From Pseudomonadota bacterium (GTDB lineage: Bacteria > Pseudomonadota > Alphaproteobacteria > Caulobacterales > Aquidulcibacteraceae), in NCBI GenBank assembly GCA_023410295.1, contig JAEYPY010000045.1, forward strand, positions 1-17,358: a DNA stretch of 17,358 nt, given 5' to 3'. A program made the position numbers and the translations under genes. Of this stretch, positions 1 to 5,876 are shown piece after piece. Position 1 is the stretch's first letter, and every line of letters begins with the position of its first letter. The notes below the pieces were generated by a model. That model saw only the letters and a program-made list of their open reading frames with translations, was not told the DNA's origin and did no database searches.

Positions 1-35
1 CCCCCGCGGCGGCGTTTCGCTTATTGCGCAGCGCG

Positions 36-539
36 CTAAGCATCGTCGGTCCAGTAGTGCGGTATAGGCGGTTCGTTTTCGAGTTCGGCGCGGCGCCTTT
101 GCCAAGTTTCATTGAGGACTTGGCGGACGTACTCGGGCAACGTGTCTTCGAAGCGGCCCTCCAAGTGCGCCTGCTCCATGGCGGCGATGCGCGCGGCGCC
201 AGCTTCTGCGTCCTCCGCGCCTTCGCCCAGATGCATCTCGCGCCAGAGCTTGATGAGGCCTATGAACGCGCCCGGCGCCGACGTCGGCGTGTGCACCATC
301 GCGTTGGCGATGTGCGCGACCTTGATGAAGAGCTGGCACACCACCTCTTCGGCCTCGGCCTGGGTTCTGCGCCGGTAGTCGACCTGCTCGGCCTGCGCGA
401 CCTCGACAGTCTTGACCGCGGCGGCGAGACGTTCGGCGGTTTTGCTCGAACGCTCGGCGGCGGCGAGATCGCCTTTTCGCGTGGCGCGGTTCGCGCGGCG
501 GCGCGCGTGCTCGGCTTGCTTCAGTACTTCCTGATTCAT
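36..539 (-). CDS. Hypothetical protein with charged helical N-terminus
   Basis: A 167-residue soluble protein that I do not recognise. Residues 1-60 are rich in Ala, Arg, Glu and Lys and should form a long helix or coiled coil; residues 65-105 are more hydrophobic (including VAHIANAMV and AFIGLIKLWREM) and the rest is acidic and helical, ending in HYWTDDA. There is no signal peptide or membrane segment. The ATG start is supported by an AAGGAT ribosome-binding site about 5 bases upstream on the minus strand. The stop is TAG. It has no same-strand partner inside the window, and the next gene rightwards is the divergent TIR fusion 770 bases away. The frame and start look sound, but no function can be assigned. 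The overlapping plus-strand frames are low-complexity Arg/Ala shadows. Confidence 0.7.
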   Translation of the reverse strand: MNQEVLKQAEHARRRANRATRKGDLAAAERSSKTAERLAAAVKTVEVAQAEQVDYRRRTQAEAEEVVCQLFIKVAHIANAMVHTPTSAPGAFIGLIKLWREMHLGEGAEDAEAGAARIAAMEQAHLEGRFEDTLPEYVRQVLNETWQRRRAELENEPPIPHYWTDDA

Positions 540-600
540 GTGCGATCCTTTTGGGCGTGCGTCAGCGTTGGCGCGCGAGGCGTGCGCGCGCGGCAGAAAG

Positions 601-626
601 TCCGCCTTCGCCGAGGCTTCGGCGGG
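601..626. repeat. Short GC-rich palindromic hairpin
   Basis: CCGCC (602-606) pairs with GGCGG (621-625), and an alternative inner pairing CGCCGAGG/CTTCGGCG is possible with one mismatch. When read as protein, such sequence gives an 'SAFAEASAG'-like peptide; I believe similar palindromes are scattered through many alphaproteobacterial genomes, from memory and not checked. It lies just upstream of the minus-strand hypothetical gene, outside any gene I accept. A dispersed repeat or simple RNA structure are both possible. Confidence 0.35.
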
Positions 627-656
627 CCGCCGCTTGCTTGCGCTGGAGGCGGAGAG

Positions 657-730
657 CGGGACGCGGATGAATCGCGTCGAGTTAATGCGCCGATGGTTTG
701 GCGCGGCCTACGCGGTTCATCCGCGTCCCG
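657..730. repeat. Large inverted repeat, 21-base arms with inner hairpin
   Basis: The arm at 657-677 and the arm at 710-730 are inverted copies matching at 20 of 21 positions (left arm begins CGGGACGCGGATGAA). The 32-base spacer contains a second hairpin, GCGCC (687-691) with GGCGC (700-704). The whole 74 bases can therefore fold into one long, nearly perfect stem on either strand. No T-run follows, so it is not a typical rho-independent terminator. It could be a miniature mobile element or REP-type palindrome, or a structured RNA. Only one copy is visible in this window. Confidence 0.6.
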
Positions 731-971
731 TGATTGTTGAGCATCGGCGCCGCTGCGGGAGCTGTTTCACTCTCGGGAACGGCTCGGCCGATCGCGTGCG
801 GGTCCGTGCGTTCGAGACACGAATCCCCTGTGCATGCTCCCGCCTTTTCATGTTCGGCGGGCTTCTCCTTCGCGTGCTCAACCGCGCATCGAAGGATCAC
901 GCTCAATCACCACGCTCGCGCATTGGTTCGAACAGGGATCCAACTGCTCTCCAGCGGAGCGATGGGGGAAG

Positions 972-1007
972 TATCCGTCAGCCTCGGAGGTGTCGGATAG
1001 ATTTTTT
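972..1007 (+). terminator. Possible rho-independent terminator
   Basis: TATCCG (972-977) pairs with CGGATA (994-999), with a small inner CCT/AGG pairing, and T6 follows at 1002-1007. The stem is short and the loop imperfect, so the call is weak. No plus-strand gene that it would terminate is visible upstream, which either argues against it or points to an unrecognised transcript. Confidence 0.3.
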
Positions 1008-1307
1008 GAGGAGCGTTGATTTCGCTGAGTTTAGCGCGCGTTCGTTGTGGGATAGACGCCTTCGAGGCTTCAACCACAATGACTTCCGAACCACTCCATC
1101 CCCACGCGGCACCGCTATGCTATAAGAATCGCGCGCGGGGCGTACGCTTCGATTCGCAGCGATTAAAGGCTTATGCCATTGTGCAACAGGGCCATTTGAT
1201 ACGTTCCGTTGCCATTTTTCTACGTATTTTCCGTCACTTACAGGTATACACTTGCCAGCTATTGTCCGCTTTGACTGCTCTTATTGGTTTCAGGGACTAG
1301 CGGTGCC

Positions 1308-2447
1308 ATGAGTGATGGCGAATTCAGAACGGTTGGCGACGTCCTCGACGCGTACATCGAAGACCGGAAAAAGAATGTCGGCCATCCCGCGTCGCTGATG
1401 GCGCATCTGAAGCCGCTTCGCGAAGAGTTCGGTGACATGCCCTTAAGCGAAGCACTCGGCCGCGGCGGAGTGCTACGAAACAGGTGCATTCGGTATTGCG
1501 CAGAGAACGCACACCTCGCCCAGAACACGCTCCGCAAACGCATGAGTGTCTTCCAGGCCGCCTTCACGATGGCTTGGAAAAAGGAAAAGATCAGCGGTCG
1601 ACCGCTGATACACATTCCTCCCGCTCAGGCACCGAAGCAACGAGCGTTTGGACCTGAGCAACGCGCGGCGTTGCTGAAAGCAGCGGACTCCTATCCTACC
1701 GAAGATCACACTCGAACGTTTGTCTATCTCGCGGTCTATACGGGACAGTTGGCCGGCAAGATTCTCGCGATGACTTGGGATCAGGTTCGCTTCAACGAAA
1801 ACTGCATGTACTTCTACGATCGCAGGGGGAAGCAAGAGAGGGTTGAACTCCACCCAAAGCTGAAAGCCGTACTCGAACGGGCTTATGACGCCCGTTCCTG
1901 CGACTACGTCGTAGAGTGGCGTGGAAAGCGGGTTACCAGTGTCTACCACAGCATGAAGCGGCTGCTAAAGCGCGCGGGATTGCGCGGTATGAACGCCCAT
2001 GATCTTCGCTTCGCTGTTGAGGCGGACGAGGCCGAAGCACAGGTAAGCGACGACTACATCTTTCTTAGCTACTGCCGTGCAGATGGTCTCGATTACGCAA
2101 ACGCCCTTTGCAACGAATTCGAACGCTGGGGTCAACGCTGTTGGATTGACCATCGCGACATGCACGTCGGCAGCTTTGCCGGTCAGCTAACCAGGGCGGT
2201 GAAAGGTGCGCGCGGCGTCATACTTTTGCTGACGCCGCTAGCGAACGACAGCCCCGACGTAGTGTCTGAAGTGGCTCGCGCAGCGACCGCCAAAGTCCCG
2301 GTACTTCCGATCAAGATCGAACACACGTCGCTCGGCGAAGAACTAGATCATTTCTTGCACAAGGCGCACAGCATCAACTGGAGCAGCAATTCCGAGAAAA
2401 CCGCGCAGCTAGCGTTGGAAAAGCTCGGGATTGGTAAGAAGCTTTGA
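1308..2447 (+). CDS. Tyrosine-recombinase-like / TIR domain fusion protein
   Basis: A 379-residue fusion. Residues 5-100 resemble the SAM-like core-binding domain of phage-type integrases and 110-235 the start of the catalytic domain. TGQLAGKILAMTWDQV (145-160) aligns with the usual TGxRxxEILxLxW box, but the catalytic Arg is replaced by Leu148. The beta-hairpin Lys (RRGK) and the HDLR box (231-234) are kept; the later His/Trp and the Tyr nucleophile are absent because the domain ends there. After a short acidic linker, residues 248-358 form a TIR domain: IFLSYCRAD, WIDHRDMHVG, VILLLTP, then S315 and E321 spaced as in the S-x-W/x-C-x-x-E motif whose Glu is the NADase residue. The recombinase part should be inactive and may only bind DNA; a TIR NADase effector role is inferred. 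The ATG at 1308 is preferred over TTG at 1284 because AGGGA lies at 1292-1296. GC content is well below that of its neighbours, suggesting transfer. Confidence 0.85.
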   Translation: MSDGEFRTVGDVLDAYIEDRKKNVGHPASLMAHLKPLREEFGDMPLSEALGRGGVLRNRCIRYCAENAHLAQNTLRKRMSVFQAAFTMAWKKEKISGRPLIHIPPAQAPKQRAFGPEQRAALLKAADSYPTEDHTRTFVYLAVYTGQLAGKILAMTWDQVRFNENCMYFYDRRGKQERVELHPKLKAVLERAYDARSCDYVVEWRGKRVTSVYHSMKRLLKRAGLRGMNAHDLRFAVEADEAEAQVSDDYIFLSYCRADGLDYANALCNEFERWGQRCWIDHRDMHVGSFAGQLTRAVKGARGVILLLTPLANDSPDVVSEVARAATAKVPVLPIKIEHTSLGEELDHFLHKAHSINWSSNSEKTAQLALEKLGIGKKL

Positions 2448-2448
2448 G

Positions 2449-2565
2449 ATGAGGTATCTCCGTGAGCTTATCAAGCGCCTCTTGTCTTGGATCCGCACCT
2501 TGCGAGATGAACTCGTAATGGCTCTCGTCGTGGCTGTTTTGTTGAAGTGGCTGGGCCTTAGCTGA
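2449..2565 (+). CDS. 38-residue cationic/hydrophobic mini-protein
   Basis: A short ORF starting one base after the TIR gene stop (TGA 2445-2447, ATG 2449-2451) and ending with TGA at 2563-2565. Residues 1-20 form a basic amphipathic stretch (MRYLRELIKRLLSWIRTLRD) with Arg/Lys on one face; residues 22-32 are strongly hydrophobic (LVMALVVAVLL), followed by KWLGLS. The shape recalls small membrane-acting peptides such as type I toxins, but I recognise no family. Translation would most likely be coupled to the TIR gene, since no strong ribosome-binding site is seen apart from a weak GGTAAGAAG just upstream. It could be a chance ORF; the tight spacing and the regular amphipathic pattern favour a real gene. 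Confidence 0.45.
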   Translation: MRYLRELIKRLLSWIRTLRDELVMALVVAVLLKWLGLS

Positions 2566-2582
2566 ACAAGCCTGCGCCCTAA

Positions 2583-2640
2583 CCCCTCATCTGCGCGTCG
2601 CTTGCGCGCCGCGCTGTCTTCTCCCACAAGGGGAGAAGAC
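2583..2640 (+). repeat. REP-like element copy A
   Basis: A two-part element: the head CCCCTCATCTG (2583-2593), a variable GC hairpin (GCGCG/CGCGC), then a 25-base hairpin unit at 2616-2640 whose stem is GTCTTCTCCC / GGGAGAAGAC. The 25-base unit is the exact reverse complement of the one in copy B (3015-3039). Copies A and B flank the DUF559 gene in opposite orientation. I believe repeats of this style (CCCTCAT...CTTCTCCC...GGGAGAAG) are common in alphaproteobacteria, from memory. Confidence 0.85.
2630..2635 (+). promoter_or_regulatory. Ribosome-binding site supplied by repeat A
   Basis: GGGGAG at 2630-2635 lies 7 bases before the ATG at 2643. It is the 3' arm of the repeat's hairpin, so the repeat itself provides the Shine-Dalgarno sequence of the nuclease gene and its folding could mask it. 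Confidence 0.6.
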
Positions 2641-2642
2641 CG

Positions 2643-3008
2643 ATGGCACGGCTTGTCAAATCCGAACGCACGCTGCAACGGGCGCAGCGCTTGCGGCGTG
2701 AGATGAGCGATGAAGAGCGCATTCTTTGGATGCTGCTGCGCGACCGGCGCTTTGCTGGATACAAGTTTCGGCGCCAAGCGCCGCTGGGCGATTACGTCGT
2801 CGATTTCGTGTGCTTCGAACGAAAGCTGATCGTTGAACTCGACGGCTCACAACATGCCGAGTCGGAACAAGCCGCGTTCGATGCAAGGCGAACGGCCTAT
2901 CTCGAAGCTGCTGGCTTCCGCGTCGTTCGTATCTGGACGAGCGAACTTTTCCGCGAGCGCGAAGGTACGATGGAAACCATCCTGAACGCGTTGCACAACA
3001 AACGCTGA
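2643..3008 (+). CDS. DUF559 (Vsr-like) endonuclease-domain protein
   Basis: A 121-residue protein with the typical DUF559 layout: basic helical N-terminus (LVKSERTLQRAQRLRREMSD), WMLLRDRRFAGYKFRRQAPLG, then the PD-(D/E)XK-type core with YVVDF (Asp54), LIVELDGSQH (Glu66, Asp68, His71), YLEAAGFRVVRIW (to Trp98). Vsr relatives nick or cut DNA, and DUF559 proteins are regarded as related nucleases, but the natural substrate of this family is unknown to me. The length is normal for the family. The gene is boxed by two inverted REP-like elements (ends 2640 and 3015), one of which supplies its ribosome-binding site, so gene and repeats may travel as a unit. It could act with the upstream TIR gene (same strand) but more probably is an independent cassette. 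Confidence 0.85.
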   Translation: MARLVKSERTLQRAQRLRREMSDEERILWMLLRDRRFAGYKFRRQAPLGDYVVDFVCFERKLIVELDGSQHAESEQAAFDARRTAYLEAAGFRVVRIWTSELFREREGTMETILNALHNKR

Positions 3009-3014
3009 CACCTG

Positions 3015-3069
3015 GTCTTCTCCCCTTGTGGGAGAAGACAGACCGAGCGCAGCGAGGTCAGATGAGGGG
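3015..3069 (-). repeat. REP-like element copy B (inverted)
   Basis: The 25-base hairpin unit at 3015-3039 is the exact reverse complement of that in copy A. It is followed by a variable hairpin (GACC...GGTC, 3041-3059) and CAGATGAGGGG (3059-3069), the reverse complement of copy A's head. It starts 6 bases after the DUF559 stop codon, mirroring copy A on the other side of the gene. Confidence 0.85.
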
Positions 3070-3103
3070 AGCTGGCGCAGGCGGTTCAAGCAGCTGCGTG
3101 TTA

Positions 3104-3159
3104 CCCCTCACCTGCGTTTGCTGGCGCAAACGCTGTCCTCTCCCACAGAGGGAGACGAC
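3104..3159 (+). repeat. REP-like element copy C, abutting the lepA stop
   Basis: Head CCCCTCACCTG (3104-3114), variable hairpin CGTTTGC/GCAAACG (3115-3132), then a diverged conserved unit GTCCTCTCCC...GGGAGACGAC ending at 3159, directly before the lepA stop codon complement (3160-3162). It has the same orientation as copy A. Its hairpins may act as the 3' end structure of the lepA transcript and of the convergent plus-strand transcripts; there is no T-run on either side. Confidence 0.75.
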
Positions 3160-4965
3160 CTAGTCCCCATCCATCTTCAACGCCGCAATAAATGCTTCCT
3201 GCGGAATATCTACCTTCCCGAACTGGCGCATGCGTTTTTTGCCGGCTTTTTGCTTGTCCAGCAGCTTGCGTTTGCGTGACGCGTCGCCGCCGTAGCATTT
3301 CGCCGTCACGTCTTTGCGCAAAGCAGAGATAGTTTCGCGGGCGATGATGCGCCCGCCGATGGCGGCTTGCACCGGGATCTTGAACATGTGCTGGGGGATC
3401 AGCTCTTTCAGCTTTTCCACCATGGCGCGGCCGCGAGATTCGGCGCGCCCCGCGTGCACCAGCATGGCGAGCGCGTCGACCGGCTCGTCATTGACGAGGA
3501 TGCTCATCTTTACGAGATCGCCGACGCGGTGGTCGATGAGCGCGTAATCGAAGCTGGCGTAGCCCTTCGAGATGCTCTTCAGCCGATCGTAGAAATCGAA
3601 CACCACTTCGTTCAGCGGCAGTTCGTAGATCAGCATCGCGCGCTAGCCGACATAGTTCAGCTCTTTCTGAATGCCGCGGCGATCCTGGCAGAGCTTGATG
3701 ATGCCGCCGAGATATTCGTCGGGCGTCAGGATGGTGGCCTTGATCCACGGCTCTTCGATCTCGCGGATGAAAACCGGGTCCGGCAAATCGGCGGGATTGT
3801 GCAGCTCCTTCACCTCGCCGTCGTTCAAGTGGACTTTGTAGACGACGCTGGGGGCCGTCGCGATGAGATCGAGATCGAACTCGCGGGAGAGGCGCTCCTG
3901 AATGATTTCGAGGTGTAAGAGGCCAAGGAAGCCGCAGCGGAAGCCGAAGCCGAGCGCGGCGCTGGTTTCCATTTCATAGGAGAAGCTCGCGTCATTGAGG
4001 CGAAGCTTCGACATGGCGGCGCGCAGATCTTCGAAGTCCGCGGCGTCTTGCGGGAAGAGACCGCAGAACACGACCGGTTGCGCCGGCTTGAAGCCCGGCA
4101 GCGCTTGGCTGGTTTCGCGGCGATATTCGGTGATGGTGTCGCCGACGCGGGCGTCGCCGACTTCCTTGATGCTGCCGGTGAGTACGCCGATTTCGCCGGG
4201 GCCGAGTTCTGCAACGTCCTCGCGCTTGGGGCGGAGCACGCCCAGCGTATCGACGTTATAATCGGCGCCGGTCTGCATCAGCTTGATGCGCATGCCGCGT
4301 TTGACCACGCCGTCGATGACGCGGAAGAGCACGACGACGCCGAGGTAAGGATCGTACCAGGCGTCCACCAGCATCGCCTTCAGAGGCGCGTCGCGGTCGC
4401 CGGACTTGGGCGGCGGCAGGCGCGTGACGATGGCTTCCAGAAGCTCGCTGATCCCCTCCCCAGTTTTGCCGGACGCGAGGATGGCGTCGGAGGCATCGAG
4501 GCCGATGACATCCTCGATCTGGCTCTTCACCCGCTCGGGCTCGGCCGCGGGGAGATCGATCTTGTTGATGACGGGGACGATCTCGAGATCGAGGTCGAGC
4601 GCCTGGTAGACGTTGGCCAGCGTCTGCGCTTCGACGCCCTGGCTGGCGTCGACAATGAGCAGCGCGCCTTCGCACGCGGCCAGGCTGCGGCTGACTTCGT
4701 AGGCGAAGTCGACGTGGCCCGGCGTGTCCATGAGGTTGAGGACGTAGTCCTTGCCGTCCTTGGCCTTGTAATCGAGGCGCACGGTCTGCGCCTTGATGGT
4801 GATGCCGCGCTCCTTCTCGATCTCCATGTTGTCCAAGACCTGCTCGGTCATCTCGCGCGCGGAGAGGCCGCCGGTCGTCTGGATCAGACGGTCGGAGAGC
4901 GTCGATTTGCCGTGGTCGATGTGCGCCACGATCGAAAAATTGCGGATCTGGTCCCGGGGAGTCAT
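3160..4965 (-). pseudogene. lepA: lepA (elongation factor 4), interrupted by in-frame TAG
   Basis: LepA/EF-4 is a ribosome-associated translational GTPase that affects initiation and elongation and is usually dispensable in the laboratory. From the ATG at 4965 the product starts MTPRDQIRNFSIVAHIDHGKST, with the P-loop at residues 14-21, then DTPGH and NKIDLP. The reading frame meets TAG at 3643-3645 (codon 441), right after QKELNYVG, and continues in the same frame with RAMLIYELPLNEVVFDFYDR to a TAG at 3160-3162. The full count is 601 codons, equal to the family's length, so this is a single nonsense change, not a frameshift. The second part has an ATG at 3634-3636, nine bases past the TAG, and could be translated separately as a 158-residue C-terminal fragment. 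The alternative upstream start at 5004 adds 13 unconserved residues. Pseudogene, split gene, readthrough or sequencing error cannot be told apart here. Confidence 0.9.
3643..3645 (-). other. lepA: Internal amber codon in lepA
   Basis: The minus strand reads GTC GGC TAG CGC GCG ATG CTG. Asn stands at this place in E. coli LepA (YHGNQVALTY). The lepA frame is intact on both sides. TAG is also the ordinary stop of several genes here (36-539, 5877-7616, 7668-9449, 9517-11478 and the end of lepA itself), so reassignment of TAG is unlikely. Confidence 0.85.
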
Positions 4966-5018
4966 TTGAGGGCGGGTGGTATAGACGCCCGGGCGGGGCG
5001 CCAAGCGCGCGCACTGCC

Positions 5019-5588
5019 TCAGTTCGGCATCAGCGCGAAAAAGGCAGCGTAAAACAGCACCCAGGCGCCGGCGAGCAGCCAGGGTAAGGGCTTTTCGCCG
5101 ATGCGGGGCCGGAGCCAGGCGCCGATCAGGGCGACGCCGATGGAGACGGCGAGAAAGCGCGGCAGCCGCGCGGCCACGCTGGCCAGCGCGAAAGCCGGGA
5201 GCGATGCGCCCGCGGCCGGGGCGAGGATGGCGTAGAGCTTAAACGGGGTCGAGGAGAGCGGGCCGAGCAGCGTGGCGGCGAACCAGTTCTCGGCCATCGT
5301 CGCAGCGGCGGTGTCCGCCATCGCCGCGCTGATCGCTGGCACGGCCAGCACCGCGGCGTGGGCGCCCGCCGGATCGCGCGCGCTCCAGAGGTACATGATG
5401 ACGCCGCCTGCGCTCGCGCCCAGCGCGGCGATGATTGAGGCGCGCGCGGCGGCCTTGACGCCGCGCCGGAGACCAATGGCCGAAAGCAGCATGTCCGGCA
5501 CGATGAAAAACAGCGTCGCCTCGGCCACGCCCCAGAGGAAGGCGGCGAGGTCGAGCGCGTGTTTGCGGAGGCGGTCGAACGGGGTCAT
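5019..5588 (-). CDS. Small multi-pass membrane protein, VTT/YqaA-like
   Basis: A 189-residue integral inner-membrane protein with about five hydrophobic segments (around 12-40, 50-68, 100-125, 130-158 and 168-187). The stretch WGVAEATLFFIVPDMLLSAIGL (Glu23, Pro31, Asp32), followed by AALGASAGGVIMYLW, resembles the re-entrant E..FF.PPD and G...G...Y pattern of VTT-domain (DedA/YqaA) proteins, which move lipids or act in membrane homeostasis. The later SSTPFKLYAILAPAAGASLPAF...RLPRF matches the second half of that fold. The family call is tentative. It ends about 50 bases before the lepA start on the same strand and may be co-transcribed with it. The start ATG (5586-5588) has no clear ribosome-binding site, but CATAAG lies about 14 bases upstream, consistent with a very short leader. 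It is divergent from the tRNA-Leu promoter. Confidence 0.7.
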   Translation of the reverse strand: MTPFDRLRKHALDLAAFLWGVAEATLFFIVPDMLLSAIGLRRGVKAAARASIIAALGASAGGVIMYLWSARDPAGAHAAVLAVPAISAAMADTAAATMAENWFAATLLGPLSSTPFKLYAILAPAAGASLPAFALASVAARLPRFLAVSIGVALIGAWLRPRIGEKPLPWLLAGAWVLFYAAFFALMPN

Positions 5589-5630
5589 CGCGCCGAAAGC
5601 TTATGCGCAGCCCCGGCCCCCGCGGCTAGA

Positions 5631-5658
5631 TTGACGGACCCGCCCCCCTCCCTTAAAC
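5631..5658 (+). promoter_or_regulatory. Promoter of tRNA-Leu
   Basis: TTGACG at 5631-5636, a 16-base spacer and TTAAAC at 5653-5658, ending 20 bases before the first tRNA base. Position and -35 match a housekeeping sigma promoter; the -10 is only a fair match. Confidence 0.5.
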
Positions 5659-5678
5659 CCCGCCGTCTTCTACCCTGT

Positions 5679-5765
5679 GCCCGGATGGCGGAATTGGTAG
5701 ACGCACCAGCTTCAGGTGCTGGCGCTCGCAAGGGCGTGGAGGTTCGAGTCCTCTTCCGGGCACCA
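5679..5765 (+). tRNA. tRNA-Leu (anticodon CAG)
   Basis: An 87-base tRNA with encoded CCA (5763-5765). The acceptor stem is GCCCGGA (5679-5685) with TCCGGGC (5755-5761), discriminator A5762. The anticodon stem-loop is CCAGC TTCAGGT GCTGG, with anticodon CAG at 5713-5715, reading CUG codons. A long class II variable arm (GCGCTCGCAAGGGCGT) and the T loop GGTTCGAGTCC are both clear, as expected for leucine. It is preceded by its own promoter and is not part of a visible tRNA cluster. Confidence 0.97.
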
Positions 5766-5782
5766 TTCCTACGTTCGCTGAC

Positions 5783-5816
5783 GCGAGCTTCGGATGGCTG
5801 ACGCCATCGCTCTCGC
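5783..5816 (+). terminator. Possible hairpin terminator after tRNA-Leu
   Basis: An outer stem GCGAG (5783-5787) with CTCGC (5812-5816) surrounds an inner stem ATGGC (5794-5798) with GCCAT (5803-5807). What follows is only moderately T-rich (AGTTTGCCTTTCCC), so termination is plausible but not typical. Confidence 0.25.
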
Positions 5817-5852
5817 AGTTTGCCTTTCCCCCGCTTCTAGCTCTTACTACCG

Positions 5853-5869
5853 GCTCCTCACACAGGAGC
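5853..5869 (+). promoter_or_regulatory. Hairpin enclosing the ribosome-binding site of the amidohydrolase gene
   Basis: GCTCCT (5853-5858), loop CACAC, AGGAGC (5864-5869). AGGAG at 5864-5868 is the Shine-Dalgarno sequence 8 bases before the ATG at 5877. The six-pair stem could hide it in the mRNA. Confidence 0.4.
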
Positions 5870-5876
5870 GCGGCGC

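Larger units (their letters stand above)
540..1307. other. Long non-coding stretch with hairpins
   Basis: About 770 bases between the divergent hypothetical gene and the TIR fusion gene. Open frames exist (for example 538-1125, +), but their products are Arg/Ser/Cys-rich with no recognisable domain and no ribosome-binding site, so I treat them as spurious. The left half is GC-rich and holds two hairpin-forming repeats (601-626 and 657-730). A terminator-like hairpin sits at 972-1007. From about 1130 onwards the DNA becomes AT-rich (line 1201-1260 is 43% GC by count) and probably carries the promoter of the TIR gene; a TATACA at 1245-1250 is a possible -10 box, but I see no good matching -35. 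No tRNA or other known RNA was recognised here. Confidence 0.5.

Noticed and set aside
910..960. GGTTCGAAC-type words resembling a tRNA T loop (possible att site for the recombinase-like gene)
   Set aside because: No acceptor, D or anticodon stem can be built on either strand, and no second copy was found to act as the other attachment end.
538..1125. 195-codon plus-strand open frame in the gene-poor stretch
   Set aside because: No ribosome-binding site or domain; composition is Arg/Ser-rich, and it runs through the inverted repeat at 657-730.
3160..3645. Frameshift as cause of the lepA break
   Set aside because: The two parts are in the same frame and the total codon count equals a normal LepA, so it is a nonsense codon, not an indel.
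3643..3645. Genome-wide TAG reassignment
   Set aside because: Several intact genes here end naturally at TAG, including lepA's own final stop.
4048..5052. 334-codon plus-strand open frame across lepA
   Set aside because: Antisense shadow of the conserved LepA frame, with low-complexity Asp/Val/Arg sequence.
5861..5874. 14-base word CACAGGAGCGCGGC also present at 17297-17310
   Set aside because: One repeat of this length is expected by chance in a GC-rich window this size; one copy is a ribosome-binding site on plus, the other lies upstream of a minus gene.
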